Origin: Lentisphaerota bacterium
GTDB lineage: Bacteria > Verrucomicrobiota > Lentisphaeria > Victivallales > Victivallaceae
Length of the DNA: 64,000 nucleotides
Assembly (NCBI GenBank): GCA_015061745.1
Contig: SUWB01000006.1
Location: forward strand, 38,920-102,919
Direction of reading: 5' to 3'
Notes under the pieces: generated by a model
Told to the model about the DNA's origin: nothing
Seen by the model: the letters and a program-made list of their open reading frames with translations, nothing else
Databases searched by the model: none
Translations under genes and position numbers: made by a program
In this document: piece by piece, positions 24,073 through 32,263 of the stretch
Layout: each line of letters opens with the position of its first letter
How positions within the stretch are numbered: the stretch's first letter is position 1

Positions 24073-24456
24073 ATGAAAAAAATTGCCTTGGTTCTGTTTG
24101 CTTTACTTGTTTTTGTGCTTTCCGGCTGTGCTGCAAAGCGTCTTCCTTCTGAGGATATAGAAGCTCCTGTGCTCAATGCCAGACTTATTTCTGTTCTCAA
24201 AGATCCGAAACTTGCTCCCAACACCAAAGAAAAATACGATGCCATCCGTGCATTGATCAAAAAGGTGGATTTTGAATTCACCCGTGAGACCAAGACCATC
24301 AATGAATATCTTGCTCCGCAGGATGCTATTATCGACCTGCCTGAAGCTGTTGACCGCCGTATCACCTTTAACTACCAGTACCGTGACCGCTATGTGCGTC
24401 TGGTGTTTTCCACCTACCGTGAGTTTGTGGTTCGGGTGGATGTTATTGAAAAATGA
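24073..24456 (+). CDS. small lipoprotein of unknown function
   Basis: 127 residues with an evident lipoprotein signal (MKKIALVLFALLVFVLSGC, acylated Cys at 19) and a GAGGAGGAG ribosome site. The mature part is short and mixed alpha/beta, with LNARLISVLKDPKLAPNTKEKYDAIRALIKKVDFEFTRETK and a C-terminal YQYRDRYVRLVFSTYREFVVRVDVIE strand pair. No family is recognised. It overlaps tadA by the 4 nt ATGA, so the two are coupled in translation although their functions look unrelated. Confidence 0.65.
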   Translation: MKKIALVLFALLVFVLSGCAAKRLPSEDIEAPVLNARLISVLKDPKLAPNTKEKYDAIRALIKKVDFEFTRETKTINEYLAPQDAIIDLPEAVDRRITFNYQYRDRYVRLVFSTYREFVVRVDVIEK

Positions 24457-24920
24457 GTGATGCTTCTTTTATGGCGGCGGCTATGGAAGAAGCCGCTGCT
24501 GCCGCTGCTGCGGGTGAAGTCCCTGTGGGAGCCGTTGCCGTTTGTGACGGTGTTATCATTGCCCGGGGACGCAACTGTGTGGAATCCCGGGGAGCTGTTG
24601 ACGGGCACGCAGAGTTTGAATTGATGCGTGCTTTGTGTCAGCAAAGGGGGGACTGGCGGCTGGAAGATTGTGAAATCTTTGTGACCAAAGAACCCTGCTT
24701 TATGTGTACGGGAATGTTGATCAACGCCCGTGCCAAACGGATCGTCTACGGTTTTTCCGATCCGGCAACAGGGGGCTGCGGCGGCAGTTTGAATTTATGT
24801 GTCCACCCCGGGAATCTGTGGCATCCTGAAGTTGTGTCCGGAGTTCTTGCAGAAGAAACATTAGCACAATTTCGTCTTTTTTTCAAAGAAGTTCGCAAAA
24901 AAAACAAAAAACGCCCTTGA
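24453..24920 (+). CDS. tadA: tRNA adenosine(34) deaminase family nucleoside deaminase
   Basis: 155 residues of the cytidine/adenosine deaminase fold. The zinc site is shown by GHAEFELMRAL (His ligand and catalytic Glu) and EPCFMCTGMLINARAKRIVYGFSDP (two Cys ligands), with the TadA-specific PATGGCGGSLNL region after it. TadA converts A34 to inosine in the wobble position of tRNA-Arg. The HAEF instead of the usual HAEI or HAEM is a mild variation. The stop codon overlaps the -35 of the next promoter. Confidence 0.9.
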   Translation: MSDASFMAAAMEEAAAAAAAGEVPVGAVAVCDGVIIARGRNCVESRGAVDGHAEFELMRALCQQRGDWRLEDCEIFVTKEPCFMCTGMLINARAKRIVYGFSDPATGGCGGSLNLCVHPGNLWHPEVVSGVLAEETLAQFRLFFKEVRKKNKKRP

Positions 24921-24945
24921 AAAATTGCTTTTCCGGGTTTATAGT
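24917..24945 (+). promoter_or_regulatory. promoter of the first pseudopilin operon
   Basis: TTGAAA (24917-24922, overlapping the tadA TGA), 17 bp, TATAGT (24940-24945). The leader to the first ATG at 25030 is about 80 nt. Confidence 0.75.
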
Positions 24946-25029
24946 ATGCACTGTTGAACTGTGACAAACTGAGGGCAGGAAAGCTGTAAGGAATGCCTGA
25001 AGAATGTCCGCTTACCGGAGGGCACCCGA

Positions 25030-25782
25030 ATGAATATGAGACACAACAAATTCACACTGGTTGAGTTGCTGGTCGTAATTTGCATCGCCTCACTTCTGAT
25101 GGGGCTGGTGCTTCCTGCCTTCAACCGTATGGTCACGGGCTCCGCCGTCGACCGCTTAGCCTCCAATTTAAAGCTCCGCCTGGAGCGCGCCCAATCCCAC
25201 GCCGCCAGCTCCCGCCGCCACGTGGCACTGCTGCTGCCTCACGGAGATACGACCGCCTGGGGCGTTGATGATGATACCAAAGCCAGAGCAAAAGCCGCTG
25301 CACTCGGCGGCAGCCGGATGTGTTATGTGGATGAAATCAAAGTGGCTGATGATGAATATGAGGCCAAATTCGTCCGTTGGCTCCCGGATGAAGATTGGAC
25401 AACTCCAGAAAGAGGGGCTTTCATTGCAGCTTTCTGCGGCGGGGATCCCGTTAAAGCCGACGGGACGCTGGATATCACTAACAAGCTTGCTCACAACGAG
25501 CCTTTGACACTTCCCGTTGTCAACGGCAGTGAAAAAGGCAAGCCTCTCAAAAAGATCAAAAATATAAAGTTCAACGAGGAAAGCTCCGACAAAAAAGATG
25601 TTGCCGATGCCGGGATCATTTTTTCTCCCAAAGGCGGCATCCGCAGCAGTTCCGATGTATATCTTGTCGTGGCTGAGGCTATGAACAACGACGAAAAAGT
25701 CATTTTCCCCGGCGGGGAATTGAACAACTACCGCGTTCTCAGGATCAACCGTTTAACCGGAAAAGTGGAGTATCACAGATGA
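25030..25782 (+). CDS. GspH-like minor pseudopilin
   Basis: 250 residues with a short basic leader and a type IV prepilin motif (HNKFTLVELLVVICIASLLMGLVLPAF, residues 6-32), processed cytoplasmically by a prepilin peptidase and then inserted in the inner membrane. The Glu at +5 is present, but the -1 residue is Lys rather than Gly. The next part (LASNLKLRLERAQSHAASSRRHVALLL) is the GspH/FimT pattern; the C-terminal half is long and has a strand-rich pattern. First gene of a four-gene operon (H-, I-, J-, K-like) with 4-bp or short overlaps. It lies separate from the main T2SS operon, which has its own gspH. Confidence 0.8.
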   Translation: MNMRHNKFTLVELLVVICIASLLMGLVLPAFNRMVTGSAVDRLASNLKLRLERAQSHAASSRRHVALLLPHGDTTAWGVDDDTKARAKAAALGGSRMCYVDEIKVADDEYEAKFVRWLPDEDWTTPERGAFIAAFCGGDPVKADGTLDITNKLAHNEPLTLPVVNGSEKGKPLKKIKNIKFNEESSDKKDVADAGIIFSPKGGIRSSSDVYLVVAEAMNNDEKVIFPGGELNNYRVLRINRLTGKVEYHR

Positions 25783-26456
25783 TGAAAAAGTATTGCTTCA
25801 ATATGATTGAAATCATCCTTGCGATTTCTATCATTGCCATCGGTATTTCCAGCGTTATGGCTCTTTTTACTGCCGGTATTAAAACGGGTAATGCCACTGT
25901 CGCCAGCAGCAATATGCCGGATGTGAGTGAATCTCTTTTGAACCATATCCGTCAGAAAGTGGAAGATTGCCGGACCAAAAACGGATGGAAGTCCGACGAA
26001 CTTGCCAAAGTCGCTCCCACAAGTGCTGTTGAAGGGGCCGGGGACTTTGCTGCTGATCTTGTTGAAGGCAGCAATACGGATATCATAAAAGGGGATAACA
26101 AAGGATGTTTTCTCTACCGGCAGCTGACGGTTTCTCAATTTGACAATACAGGGAAACCTTCAGCTTATGTGCCCGCCTTTTCCGCTGTGGCAACTGTCAA
26201 AAGGATTGAGAATTCTCTCAATGATATCTATCTTTCGAATCCTCTTGATCCGTCGGGGGCAAGTTTTACCGAAACTCTCAAAGATGATGACAACACAACG
26301 GGCAAGGATATGGTTGACAATTTCCGGGTCGTGCTTCAGGTGACCATCTCTTACCCTGCGGATCTTCCTGCGGATCAACGGGAATCCAAGGTCCATATTA
26401 TGGAGGTCTTCAATGATAAATACAATAGGTTTGTCAGAGAGGAGGAGGGCGAGTAA
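25779..26456 (+). CDS. GspI/PilV-like minor pseudopilin
   Basis: 225 residues. The prepilin signal is CFNMIEIILAISIIAIGISSVMALF (residues 5-29): a deviant form in which the invariant -1 Gly is Cys and the FTLIE is FNMIE, though Glu+5 is kept. A PilV/GspI-type pattern follows. Starts with overlapping ATGs inside the end of the preceding gene (4-bp overlap). The middle holds Asp/Ser-rich segments (TLKDDDNTTGKDMVDN). Part of the four-gene minor-pseudopilin operon. Confidence 0.75.
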   Translation: MMKKYCFNMIEIILAISIIAIGISSVMALFTAGIKTGNATVASSNMPDVSESLLNHIRQKVEDCRTKNGWKSDELAKVAPTSAVEGAGDFAADLVEGSNTDIIKGDNKGCFLYRQLTVSQFDNTGKPSAYVPAFSAVATVKRIENSLNDIYLSNPLDPSGASFTETLKDDDNTTGKDMVDNFRVVLQVTISYPADLPADQRESKVHIMEVFNDKYNRFVREEEGE

Positions 26457-26457
26457 G

Positions 26458-27366
26458 ATGGTGAGAATGCGTCGTAATTTTACACTGGTGGAACTGCTGG
26501 TTTCTCTTGGCGTTTTCAGTATTCTGCTTGTACTTTTTATGCAGTTTTTCAGCGGTATGCGTCTGGCGTGGACCAATACCGAAAAACGAACCGATGCCAG
26601 TTACAGTGCACGTATCGCTATGGATATGGTCGCCGCACTGGCGGGCAGTATGTATTATACCAATGCCAGTACGGATATTATGGACGATGCAGTGCAGTTT
26701 CCTTTCCTCCTGAAAAGGGCTGAAGCCAAAAGCGATGCCCCTGCGGCACTCTATTTTGCTTCCAAAACCAATATCGATCTTCCCGGAAGCAACCCCATTC
26801 GTTTTATCGGTGTACAGTACGCCACACCTGACAACGATGCTGCTTTCAAATTCAACTTGAGCGATGAAAGAAAAGAGCTTTATGCCCTCTATCTGACAGT
26901 GATTTCCAATGCCGAAAAAGATGGCGAAGATAAGGATATTTCAGCTAAAAACAGTGATATTTATCATTGTTTCTGGCCCGCTCCCTCTTTTGAGGATCCT
27001 AAAAATACATCTCAAGTCATAGATGCTGATACCGCTTTGACAAGACTTGAGGAAATCCTCAACGGCAAGCTCAAACCGGGCTCGGGGGAAACTCCGGAAT
27101 TTATCAAACTTCTTGATCACGTGACGGAGTTCAAAGTGACGCTGCTCAAGGCAGACGGTAACGAGCTGCATAAGGATACTGCAAGAGTTACCGAAGTTCC
27201 TTATGCAATTGAAGTGACCCTTTCCGTCCTTAGTGATGCAGATTTTGAAACATGGCTCAATACTGGGAAAAACAAAGAATTCAAACTGAAAAATCAGATG
27301 ACTTTTACCCGAAGGATCCATATTGGCAAACGTTGGGATATGGAGGAAAAATATGACGAATATTAA
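26458..27366 (+). CDS. GspJ-like minor pseudopilin
   Basis: 302 residues; the start is the ATG at 26458 with GGAGGAGGG, directly after the previous stop. Prepilin motif RRNFTLVELLVSLGVFSILLVLFMQFF (residues 5-31), -1 Asn, Glu+5 present. The AWTNTEKRTDASYSARIAMDMVAALAG that follows resembles GspJ/PulJ. Longer than typical GspJ (about 200). It overlaps the next gene by 14 nt. It likely forms the tip complex with the H-, I- and K-like partners (known for T2SS GspH-I-J-K; inferred here). Confidence 0.75.
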   Translation: MVRMRRNFTLVELLVSLGVFSILLVLFMQFFSGMRLAWTNTEKRTDASYSARIAMDMVAALAGSMYYTNASTDIMDDAVQFPFLLKRAEAKSDAPAALYFASKTNIDLPGSNPIRFIGVQYATPDNDAAFKFNLSDERKELYALYLTVISNAEKDGEDKDISAKNSDIYHCFWPAPSFEDPKNTSQVIDADTALTRLEEILNGKLKPGSGETPEFIKLLDHVTEFKVTLLKADGNELHKDTARVTEVPYAIEVTLSVLSDADFETWLNTGKNKEFKLKNQMTFTRRIHIGKRWDMEEKYDEY

Positions 27367-30300
27367 AAATTCATCCGGTCAGCGCGGTGTAGCTCTGCTT
27401 TTTGCATTGGGGATTCTCTCTCTGATCCTGGTTATGGGAGTGGCTTTCCTCGGCAATGCCCTTATCAGTCAGAAGATCGCCGTCAACAGTCAGGAGTCTT
27501 CCAGTGCAAAATTGCTGGCACGCAGTGCTGTTGATCGGGCTTTAGCTCATTTGACTATGTTTCAGCTTATTCAAGTGCGGAACAACGGAGATTTTTATGC
27601 CTCCGATGCATCAAGTGTTTTCAGCCGGATGAGTACCGGAGCTTTTGACAATGCAACAGTTCTGACCACCAGACGGGATCAGATTTATACCGGTGTTTCC
27701 CCCCGTCTTTCCATCAGCCGGGGACAGGAAGGAAACAAAAAATGGTACGACGGTTCAAAGAGCTATGCCGAATGGATCTATCTCCACGAAGACGGGAAGT
27801 TTTCAGACGGACAGGGAACCGGCGAAAAGATCGTCGGACGTTTTGCCTATCAGGTCCTGCCCCAAAGCTCCAACTCCCGTCTCTCCCTCTTTGCTGTGAC
27901 TGCCGGAGCCTCCCGCCGAGCCGGAAAAGACCTTGATACCACCGCCACGGCAAGGATCCCCCAGAAGCACCGCCTGGGAGTGGATATTGATGAATTGGTC
28001 ATTCCGGGAACACCCAATAAGATCTTTTCAAAATACTGGAACTTCAACAGCGGAGATGATTTGTGTGATCCCATCCATGAATTTGACAACTTTGTCAATC
28101 TGCTTTCCGGAACCAAGAGTGACGCAAACTATTTCTATGATGATAATGCTGTTACCGAAAGCCGTAAACGGTGGCTCGAACACATTTTTGCTGAAGGACG
28201 CGGACGTGTCGCCCGGGAAGCCTTTTGGGGCGGCGGCAACAACTGGTATCCCCGGTTCAATCTCGGCGAATTCAAGCATTACTGGAATGCTGACAGCAAG
28301 TCCCGGGTCACTGTCAAAAATACGGATAACACCTGGTATCAGCGTTTTCTGGATCTTCCTGCTCCCCCTGCTGATGCGGCTGCGGAAACAACGGAGATCA
28401 ATAAGATCAAAAACAGTGATGATGTGGTGGAATTGCTCACCGGCGGGATCAGTACAACGGACAGAAACCCTGCTTTGCTCGGGCGTTATACGGACGGAAA
28501 TCTTTACGATGGACAGTATCCGGTCCTGGGGCTGCCTTTCCTGCGCCTGATCGGCAGCAGCAGTGAAAAGGGCGGGTTTGAAAGTGTTGTGAACTTGCGG
28601 AAGCAGATCGCTGCCAATTTGAACGACTATTGCGATGCCGACTATATCCCCACCAGCGATGTCAAGGCAGTTGAGTGGCTCAATGCTGTGACCGGGGCGG
28701 GGACAGTTCCACTCTATACCGGCAATGAACAGACCCCTTATATCAATGAAGTGGGCTTCGGCTTCAAGGTGGGCAACAGCAAATTTACCACCAACGGCAG
28801 TGAATATAAATTTTCGACAGAGATCGAATCAGAGGTCCTTGTCGAGCTGATCAAGGTCTATCAGTCTCTTGCGAAAAATCAGGCAGGAACAGCTCTTACT
28901 GCTGCTGATTTGAGTTTTCAGGGCAAAGTGAATGATTTGGCTCTGACTCTCAAACTGGAGCTTAAAGGAAAGGTCACTTTTTACCAGACCAAGGATGGTG
29001 TGGAAAGCAAGATCGGAGAGACCACTGATTTTACCCTGAATGATGTGGAACATACTGCTACTCTCATCGACTCCTCCAATCGCTGTACTCTCGAGATTGA
29101 TAAAGGCGGTTTCAGCGGAGACGGACCTTACTGGGTCAAGAGTGTGCCTCTGCAATTTTCAGATGCTGTCGGCGGCAAGGTGAAAAATGTGGAGATCGAT
29201 CTTACCGAAAAATTGAAGAGTGCTTACAGTTTTGATGGTGCAACGCCCAGTCGTGTGGCTGTGGAACTGGTCAATGTCAAGGTGGGGCTGACCAAAGTCG
29301 AATTCAATTTCGGCAACCTTGTGCTCCTTGCCCCCGATTGGGCAAGTGATTCAACTCCGCCTGTCGGCATTGATTTTGCTGCGATGGAAAACAAAGCAGG
29401 AACCAAACATCTGTGTGAACCGGCTTCTGCTGTGACGTTGTGTGACGGTACGGAGGCAAACTTCAATAATCTTCTTGGGGCAGGCTATTTTTCCATCGCC
29501 TATTTCGGAAGTATGGAGGCGCGGGATCCCAGGCAGAATCTCAATGCCAGATTTGATCTTTCGACCAATAATGACAACTGCACTAACGATTGGGATGTGG
29601 TTGCCCTTCCTTCTTTGACCTTCGTTGCCGGGGCTGTGCAGAGTTTGTCCACAACTTCTTCTCTCAAATGGGATGACTTGACCACCCGGATCACCGGCGG
29701 CAAGGTCAACAGTGTTTCCAATCCCTCAAAAACAGATGTGACAGATGGTGTTTCTGCCAATCCGTTGAGTCGTATTGACAAGGAAACCGCCACGGATCCC
29801 GCGTGGAAAGGCACTGCAGATAATGAACATATTTCCACGGCTGTCATCCGCAACAAACCTATGCGGAGTCTCTGGGAATTGGGATTCATCCACCGGGGGA
29901 TTCCCTTCCAGACCATCAATTTGCAGAAAGCCGGCGGGATCGATGGCAGTGAGACTTTGTCGGAAACTGCCCACGCTCTTGCAAATTTCAAGAAATGGAG
30001 CAATATGGGGGCTTCTGAAACAGGTACTTTGTATCAGTATGGTGATGCAGGTATTCTGGATCAGGTCAAGCTGACCGATTTTACAAAATCTTACGGCAAG
30101 ATTGATTTCAGTGCGCTGCAGAACCAGCCCGCCAACTGGGTCGATGGCGGAGATGGTTTCGGAACTTTGAGAAAGCAGCTTCTTCAGGGACTCTTTGAAA
30201 ATGTGAAGTCCCATAGTTCCTCTGCGTTTGTGGAAAAAACCTCCGATGCCGATAAAGCTCCGGGATTCGATGCTGCAGAGGAAAAGCCGCTGCCCTTTAC

Positions 30301-30745
30301 TGTAGATGTGGACAACTTCTTCACCAAGGCTCCGGTGACAGTACTCCGTTCCAATATTTTCGGAAAGAATGAGGAAATCGAAACAAAAATCGATGGCTTG
30401 ACCACCGATGCTGCCCGTGAGGAACTTATCGGAAAAACCATCAATCTGGTTGAGGGAAGGGGAGCTTCGCTGCCCAATGTCTTCAAAGTTGTGGTGGTTG
30501 CACAGGCGATTCGGGATTGGGAAGGAAGTGTCAGCCGTTTAGATTCTGCCAATGCGCTCAAGAGTGTAACGGCAGCCAAAGGAAAGTTTGATGCCGAGAT
30601 CAAAGCTGACTGGAACGATTCAGTTTATTATGACGAGATCATCGGAGAATGCCGGATGCTGGTGACAGTTGAAAAACTCCACTATATGGACGGTGATGTC
30701 CCACGGGCCCGGCTGCGGGTGAAGCAGATCGAGTATCTGGATTAA
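27353..30745 (+). CDS. giant GspK/PilX-like minor pseudopilin
   Basis: 1130 residues; ATG at 27353 with GGAGGAAAA inside the end of the J-like gene. The N-terminus, SSGQRGVALLFALGILSLILVMGVAFLGNALISQKIAVNSQESSSAKLLARSAVDRAL, has the GspK/PilX pattern: no Glu+5, a single membrane helix (about 10-32) followed by a long amphipathic helix. GspK is usually about 330 residues (as the second copy here, 332). The extra 800 residues are strand-rich and Asn/Asp/Gly-rich, and contain repeated aromatic motifs but no domain I recognise. Later segments such as IRNKPMRSLWELGFIHRGIPFQTINLQ are reminiscent of GspK core sequences, so the big region may be an insertion within a GspK fold. A surface-exposed adhesin or tip role is inference. 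Confidence 0.7.
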   Translation: MTNIKNSSGQRGVALLFALGILSLILVMGVAFLGNALISQKIAVNSQESSSAKLLARSAVDRALAHLTMFQLIQVRNNGDFYASDASSVFSRMSTGAFDNATVLTTRRDQIYTGVSPRLSISRGQEGNKKWYDGSKSYAEWIYLHEDGKFSDGQGTGEKIVGRFAYQVLPQSSNSRLSLFAVTAGASRRAGKDLDTTATARIPQKHRLGVDIDELVIPGTPNKIFSKYWNFNSGDDLCDPIHEFDNFVNLLSGTKSDANYFYDDNAVTESRKRWLEHIFAEGRGRVAREAFWGGGNNWYPRFNLGEFKHYWNADSKSRVTVKNTDNTWYQRFLDLPAPPADAAAETTEINKIKNSDDVVELLTGGISTTDRNPALLGRYTDGNLYDGQYPVLGLPFLRLIGSSSEKGGFESVVNLRKQIAANLNDYCDADYIPTSDVKAVEWLNAVTGAGTVPLYTGNEQTPYINEVGFGFKVGNSKFTTNGSEYKFSTEIESEVLVELIKVYQSLAKNQAGTALTAADLSFQGKVNDLALTLKLELKGKVTFYQTKDGVESKIGETTDFTLNDVEHTATLIDSSNRCTLEIDKGGFSGDGPYWVKSVPLQFSDAVGGKVKNVEIDLTEKLKSAYSFDGATPSRVAVELVNVKVGLTKVEFNFGNLVLLAPDWASDSTPPVGIDFAAMENKAGTKHLCEPASAVTLCDGTEANFNNLLGAGYFSIAYFGSMEARDPRQNLNARFDLSTNNDNCTNDWDVVALPSLTFVAGAVQSLSTTSSLKWDDLTTRITGGKVNSVSNPSKTDVTDGVSANPLSRIDKETATDPAWKGTADNEHISTAVIRNKPMRSLWELGFIHRGIPFQTINLQKAGGIDGSETLSETAHALANFKKWSNMGASETGTLYQYGDAGILDQVKLTDFTKSYGKIDFSALQNQPANWVDGGDGFGTLRKQLLQGLFENVKSHSSSAFVEKTSDADKAPGFDAAEEKPLPFTVDVDNFFTKAPVTVLRSNIFGKNEEIETKIDGLTTDAAREELIGKTINLVEGRGASLPNVFKVVVVAQAIRDWEGSVSRLDSANALKSVTAAKGKFDAEIKADWNDSVYYDEIIGECRMLVTVEKLHYMDGDVPRARLRVKQIEYLD

Positions 30746-30776
30746 ATCATTTTTAAGGTTGAATATTGGAGATTTT

Positions 30777-30806
30777 TGAAGCTCCGGGCAGAGGCCCGGA
30801 TGCTTT
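30777..30806 (+). terminator. hairpin after the first pseudopilin operon
   Basis: GCTCCGGGC / GCCCGGATGC stem with an AGAG loop followed by a T-rich stretch, about 30 nt after the stop of the giant pseudopilin. Confidence 0.6.
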
Positions 30807-30840
30807 GTTTTAGGTAACTTACAGAAGAAGTGAGGTTGGA

Positions 30841-32139
30841 ATGAAAGTTACTCCGGAAACAGTTGTTCTGATCGATTGCAATTGCAATGAGATTCAGAAG
30901 ATCGCACGCGCCGTGCGCAGTGCAAAAGTTTACACAATGGTTATGCCTTGTTCTGTTCCTTTGGAACGGCTCCAGGCAGAGAAACCTGTCGGTATCATTT
31001 TCTGTGCCGATAAAAATGAACCCGAACTCGCCGCCAAGGCCGCCGGGATCGCCGCTCTCGATCTGCCCAAGATCGCCGTGGACGGTGCCGCTGAAATGTT
31101 CCCCGGTATGGATAGCGTGAAACTCGCTTCCGCTACCGCCGTTGAACCCCTGGTCAAATTCTGCTTTGACAAGTGCGGCTGCACCGGCAAGTGGACTATG
31201 GAAAACTTTATCGAAGAAGCTATCGCCGATATCCGGGCTCAGGTAGGCGACCAGACCGTCGTTTTGGGACTTTCCGGCGGCGTTGACTCCAGTGTCGTCG
31301 CAGCCCTTATCCACAAGGCTATCGGCAAACAGCTGACCTGCGTTTTCGTTAATCACGGTCTGCTGCGTAAAGATGAACCCGAAAACGTCCGGAAAATCTT
31401 TGCCGACACTTTCGATATGAACCTCGTTTATGTGGATGCCACCGACCGTTTCCTCGATAAACTGGCTGGCGTGGATGAACCCGAAAGAAAACGCAAGATC
31501 ATCGGTAAGGAATTTATCGAAGTCTTTGCCGATGCTGCAAGAGCTGTCAACGCTCCTTTCCTCGGTCAGGGGACTATTTATCCCGATATCCTCGAAAGTA
31601 TCTCTTTTGACGGTAAACCCGCAATCAAAAGTCATCACAACGTTGGCGGTCTTCCCCCCGACCTCAAATTCAAACTGGTGGAGCCCGTGGAACGTCTTTT
31701 CAAAGATGAAGTCCGTCAGGTGGGACGCCTTTTGGGACTGCCTTCAATTATGCTTGATCGTCATCCTTTCCCCGGCCCCTCCCTCGGTGTCCGTCATCTG
31801 GGAGCTATTTCACGGGATACCCTCGCTGTGCTCCGGGAAGCCGATGCCATCGTCACTGAAGAACTGATGAAATCCGGCTGGTATGCCAAAACCTGGCAGA
31901 CTTTCGCCATCTTTGTTCCCGTCAAAACCACCGGTATCCGGGACGGCGGCAGAAGCTATGACAACGTCATCGCCATCCGCTCCATCAACAGCGTGGATGC
32001 CGTTACCGCTCAGGTGGTGGAACTGCCCTGGGAACTCCTTTTCAAGATGTCTCAGCGCATCGTTACTGAAGTCAAAGGGGTCAACCGTGTGGTCTATGAT
32101 ATCACCCAGAAACCCCCGGCGACAATCGAGTGGGAGTGA
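30841..32139 (+). CDS. guaA: GMP synthase with degenerate glutaminase domain
   Basis: 432 residues against about 515-525 for normal GuaA. The ATP-pyrophosphatase domain (from about 117) is complete: SGGVDS P-loop at 145-150, IGKEFIEVF, GQGTIYPDILES, IKSHHNVGGLP, and the dimerisation domain ends in the usual KPPATIEWE. The N-terminal class I amidotransferase is only about 110 residues. It begins like GuaA (VVLIDCNCNEIQKIARAVR, PVGIIFCADKNEPE), but where the nucleophile Cys should be it reads IAVDGAA (Asp81), and the part with the catalytic His and Glu is missing. The enzyme should therefore use free ammonia or a separate glutaminase to convert XMP to GMP. The start ATG has a weak AGGTTGGA box, and no missing exon-like upstream part fits in the 95-nt gap. 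Confidence 0.93.
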   Translation: MKVTPETVVLIDCNCNEIQKIARAVRSAKVYTMVMPCSVPLERLQAEKPVGIIFCADKNEPELAAKAAGIAALDLPKIAVDGAAEMFPGMDSVKLASATAVEPLVKFCFDKCGCTGKWTMENFIEEAIADIRAQVGDQTVVLGLSGGVDSSVVAALIHKAIGKQLTCVFVNHGLLRKDEPENVRKIFADTFDMNLVYVDATDRFLDKLAGVDEPERKRKIIGKEFIEVFADAARAVNAPFLGQGTIYPDILESISFDGKPAIKSHHNVGGLPPDLKFKLVEPVERLFKDEVRQVGRLLGLPSIMLDRHPFPGPSLGVRHLGAISRDTLAVLREADAIVTEELMKSGWYAKTWQTFAIFVPVKTTGIRDGGRSYDNVIAIRSINSVDAVTAQVVELPWELLFKMSQRIVTEVKGVNRVVYDITQKPPATIEWE

Positions 32140-32164
32140 TTTTTTAAAAAAAGTCACTTCCATC

Positions 32165-32257
32165 TACAATAAAAGCTCCTCTCCGGGCGTTAATTGGTCG
32201 AAGTTCCACAATTGTGGAGGAATAAATCCAAATAATCAGTCGGAGAGGAGAAGGGAG
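32165..32257 (+). promoter_or_regulatory. self-complementary leader of the T2SS operon
   Basis: A likely -10 (TACAAT, 32165-32170; weak -35) would start the transcript near 32176, exactly at CTCCTCTCCG. That decamer (32176-32185) is the perfect complement of CGGAGAGGAG (32241-32250), which is part of the purine-rich ribosome-binding site of the first gene (ATG 32264). Between them lies a perfect 14-nt palindrome, TCCACAATTGTGGA (32205-32218). The leader could thus fold into a nested hairpin hiding the ribosome site. Confidence 0.55.
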
Positions 32258-32263
32258 TAATTT

